Below are positions 35,421-36,959 of a stretch of DNA of 36,959 nucleotides, piece after piece. A program made the position numbers and the translations under genes. Within the stretch, counting starts at the first letter, position 1. Each line of letters begins with the position of its first letter. The notes under the pieces were generated by a model, which searched no databases, was not told the DNA's origin, and saw nothing but the letters and a program-made list of their open reading frames with translations. Source of the DNA: Pelomonas sp. KK5 (GTDB lineage: Bacteria; Pseudomonadota; Gammaproteobacteria; Burkholderiales; Burkholderiaceae_C); NCBI RefSeq assembly GCF_001984095.1, contig NZ_LYVQ01000035.1, forward strand, positions 1 through 36,959, in the 5' to 3' direction.

Positions 35421-35864
35421 GGCGCGTTCCTTCATCGCGCGTTCGACCTCGCGCTTGCCTTCGCGATCCTTGATCGTGTCGCGCTTGTCGGCCTTGTCCT
35501 TGCCCTTGGCCAGGGCCACGTCCACCTTCACGTGGCTGCCCTTGTAGTGCAGGTTCAGCGGGACGAGGGTGAAGCCCTTCTGCTCGGTCTTGCCGACCAG
35601 GCGACGGATCTCGTCCTTCTTTATCAGCAGCTTCTTCGTGCGGTCGGCGATCGGGCTGACGTGGGTGGAGGCGCTGCCCAGCGGATTGATGCGGCAGCCG
35701 ATCAGGAACAGCTCGCCGTTCTTGATCATCACGTAGCCGTCGGTCAGCTGGACCTGGCCGGCGCGGATCGCCTTGACCTCCCAGCCTTCGAGCACGAGGC
35801 CGGCCTCGAAGCGCTCCTCGATGTGGTACTCGAAACGGGCACGGCGGTTTTCTGCGATGGACAT
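35415..35864 (-). CDS. smpB: SsrA-binding protein SmpB
   Basis: SmpB binds tmRNA and places it in stalled ribosomes for trans-translation. The 149-residue protein has the OB-fold core ([40 protein letters not shown]) and the basic C-terminal tail ([30 protein letters not shown]) that enters the mRNA channel. The start is ATG 35864. No ssrA gene is visible in the window. It is divergent from ratA across a 47-bp symmetric promoter region. Confidence 0.96.
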   Translation of the reverse strand: MSIAENRRARFEYHIEERFEAGLVLEGWEVKAIRAGQVQLTDGYVMIKNGELFLIGCRINPLGSASTHVSPIADRTKKLLIKKDEIRRLVGKTEQKGFTLVPLNLHYKGSHVKVDVALAKGKDKADKRDTIKDREGKREVERAMKERAK

Positions 35865-35893
35865 TTGAACAATCTGGGGGCAGGGCGCCCCAA

Positions 35894-35912
35894 TACAATT
35901 CCGGCCATTGTA
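35894..35912. promoter_or_regulatory. Symmetric divergent promoter of smpB and ratA
   Basis: TACAAT (35894-35899), 7 bp, then ATTGTA (35907-35912) form a perfect dyad that gives a -10 hexamer on each strand. The plus copy would start the ratA mRNA about 6 nt before its ATG, and the minus copy would start smpB about 36 nt before its ATG. No strong -35 boxes were seen. Confidence 0.45.
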
Positions 35913-36358
35913 TGAAGCACGTCAAGAAGTCAGTCCTGCTCTGGTACACGCCGCACGAGATGTACTCCCTGGTCACCGGCGTCGAGCACTATCCCGAGTT
36001 CCTGCCCTGGTGCAGCCAGGCCGAGGTGCTGGAGCGCCGCGAGGACGGCGTCACCGCGCGGCTCTCGCTGTCGATCTCCGGCGTGCGCCAGGCCTTCACC
36101 ACGCGCAACACGAACACGCCCGACCAGCGCGTGCACATGCAACTGGTGGACGGCCCGTTCTCCAAGCTGGACGGCATCTGGACCTTTTCCGCGCTGGGGC
36201 AAGGTGAAACGCGGGCCTGCAAGGTCGAGTTCGACCTGCACTACGCCTTCTCCAACTTCGCGCTGCAGGCCGTGGTGAGCCCGGTGTTCGACCGGGTGGC
36301 CAACACCTTCGTCGATTCCTTCGTGCAGCGGGCCGAGGCGGTCTACGGTGCGCGTTGA
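35912..36358 (+). CDS. ratA: RatA/COQ10-type START-domain protein
   Basis: This 148-residue protein has the SRPBCC/START-like fold (polyketide cyclase/COQ10 family). [35 protein letters not shown] at the start and a long C-terminal helix ([21 protein letters not shown]) are typical. E. coli RatA was reported to block ribosome subunit joining, while mitochondrial COQ10 binds ubiquinone; either role is possible. The start is ATG 35912, with hardly any 5' leader. It overlaps ratB by 11 bp and is divergent from smpB, the standard arrangement in proteobacteria. Confidence 0.93.
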   Translation: MKHVKKSVLLWYTPHEMYSLVTGVEHYPEFLPWCSQAEVLERREDGVTARLSLSISGVRQAFTTRNTNTPDQRVHMQLVDGPFSKLDGIWTFSALGQGETRACKVEFDLHYAFSNFALQAVVSPVFDRVANTFVDSFVQRAEAVYGAR

Positions 36359-36680
36359 AGTCGTCTGGAGCCCGGCGGCCGGCGACGTGCGCCAGGCCTG
36401 GCTGGACGTCGCCGAGGGCTGCACCGTCGAGCAGGCGCTGCGGGCCTGGCCCGAATTCACCGAAGCGTTACATCAGCTGGACGCGCTGAAGATCGGCGTC
36501 TGGGGCCGCCTGCGCCCGCTGGACACGCCGCTGCGCGAGCGCGACCGCATCGAGGTCTACCGGCCGCTGACCGTCGACCCGAAGGAGGCCCGCCGCCTCC
36601 GCTACCAGGCCCGGGGCGAGCGCATCGTCTCGCGCCACCGGCCGCTGGCAGGCGGCTCCGGCAAGACCGGCGGCAACTGA
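36348..36680 (+). CDS. ratB: RatB/RnfH-family ubiquitin-like protein
   Basis: This 110-residue protein of the RnfH (UPF0125) family has a beta-grasp, ubiquitin-like fold: [56 protein letters not shown] and DPKEARRLRYQ are signature blocks. The start is GTG 36348 inside the end of ratA. It is paired with ratA in many proteobacteria and was called an antitoxin in E. coli nomenclature, but that pairing is not established as a toxin-antitoxin system. Confidence 0.92.
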   Translation: MRVEVVWSPAAGDVRQAWLDVAEGCTVEQALRAWPEFTEALHQLDALKIGVWGRLRPLDTPLRERDRIEVYRPLTVDPKEARRLRYQARGERIVSRHRPLAGGSGKTGGN

Positions 36681-36753
36681 GGATCGCGCGGCGGGCACGC
36701 CGTTTGCTCGCCATCACGCTTGACCGCGCTCACGCGGCCGTGGAGGGCTCACC

Positions 36754-36959
36754 ATGATGCCGACCCCGATGCGACGACTCCTGCTCGCGCTGGCGCTGTT
36801 CGTCGCCGCGCCGGCCGTGCAGGCGGACACGCTGCTCTATCGCCTCACCGGCGTGACCGGCGTGATCGACGACCCCAACGGGGTGCTCGGCGCACCAGCA
36901 CCGGGCACGGCCTTCCAGCTCGACTACTTCGCCGACTTCTCGCTCGGGTGGCGGGGCGG
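36754..36959 (+). CDS. N-terminus of an unknown secreted protein (cut by window edge)
   Basis: Only 68 codons are visible. A signal peptide (MRRLLLALALFVAAPAVQA) is followed by DTLLYRLTGVTGVIDDPNG and an FQLDYFADFSLG segment, which looks beta-rich. The start is ATG 36754, with GGAGGG about 7 nt upstream. The style resembles PEP-CTERM-type exported proteins, but the C-terminus needed to show that is beyond the window. In many relatives guaB follows ratB, so this gene may be a local insertion. Confidence 0.6.
   Translation, partial: MMPTPMRRLLLALALFVAAPAVQADTLLYRLTGVTGVIDDPNGVLGAPAPGTAFQLDYFADFSLGWRG

Noticed and set aside
1..36959. Mobile elements, prophage, CRISPR array or integration site
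   Set aside because: No transposase, integrase or phage motif was recognised in any frame. I saw no regularly spaced repeats and no direct repeats of tRNA ends other than the tandem tRNA pair itself.

Overview
The window is high-GC, gene-dense chromosomal DNA from a betaproteobacterium, most likely a member of Burkholderiales (Roseateles/Rubrivivax/Mitsuaria-like). This rests on codon usage, on the gene sets mfd-serB, ispD-ispF next to an OmpR/EnvZ-type pair, phaR-rimO and smpB/ratA-ratB, and on two signs of polyhydroxybutyrate metabolism (3-hydroxybutyrate dehydrogenase and PhaR). I see no insertion sequence, prophage, CRISPR array or rRNA operon. No database search was run, so family calls come from motifs I can read in the translations.

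Layout. 1-6070 is a leftward unit: mfd, serB and a GAF-GGDEF-EAL protein cut by the left edge. 6161-8418 holds a DJ-1/PfpI protein facing a leftward cistron of antitoxin, ParE/RelE toxin and an RlmN-type 23S rRNA methyltransferase. 8467-9677 is ispD-ispF, facing a leftward OmpR/EnvZ-type two-component pair (9655-11744). 11903-16435 carries an orphan ClpP, 3-hydroxybutyrate dehydrogenase (leftward), an alpha/beta hydrolase and a synthetase-only RelA. Two identical tRNA-Val(GAC) genes with a promoter and a strong terminator follow, then a small single-EF-hand protein.

The most coherent accessory block is 17318-25259. A leftward AraC-type regulator is divergent from four tightly spaced genes: aldehyde dehydrogenase, GMC alcohol dehydrogenase, AlkK-like acyl-CoA ligase and a secreted SdsA-type metallo-beta-lactamase alkylsulfatase. 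In reaction order they form a full route from alkyl sulfate (SDS-like surfactant) to fatty acyl-CoA: sulfate ester to alcohol, aldehyde, fatty acid and acyl-CoA. Two tandem, closely related M13 zinc metallopeptidases follow (25390-29493), with a strong terminator directly upstream of the second.

29591-36959 holds phaR, a MASE4 hybrid histidine kinase placed between phaR and rimO, rimO, a cystathionine beta-lyase, smpB facing ratA-ratB, and the start of a secreted protein cut by the right edge. Several divergent gene pairs appear to share compact, symmetric promoters, and several start codons sit 5-12 nt after a -10-like hexamer, suggesting leaderless or nearly leaderless mRNAs.
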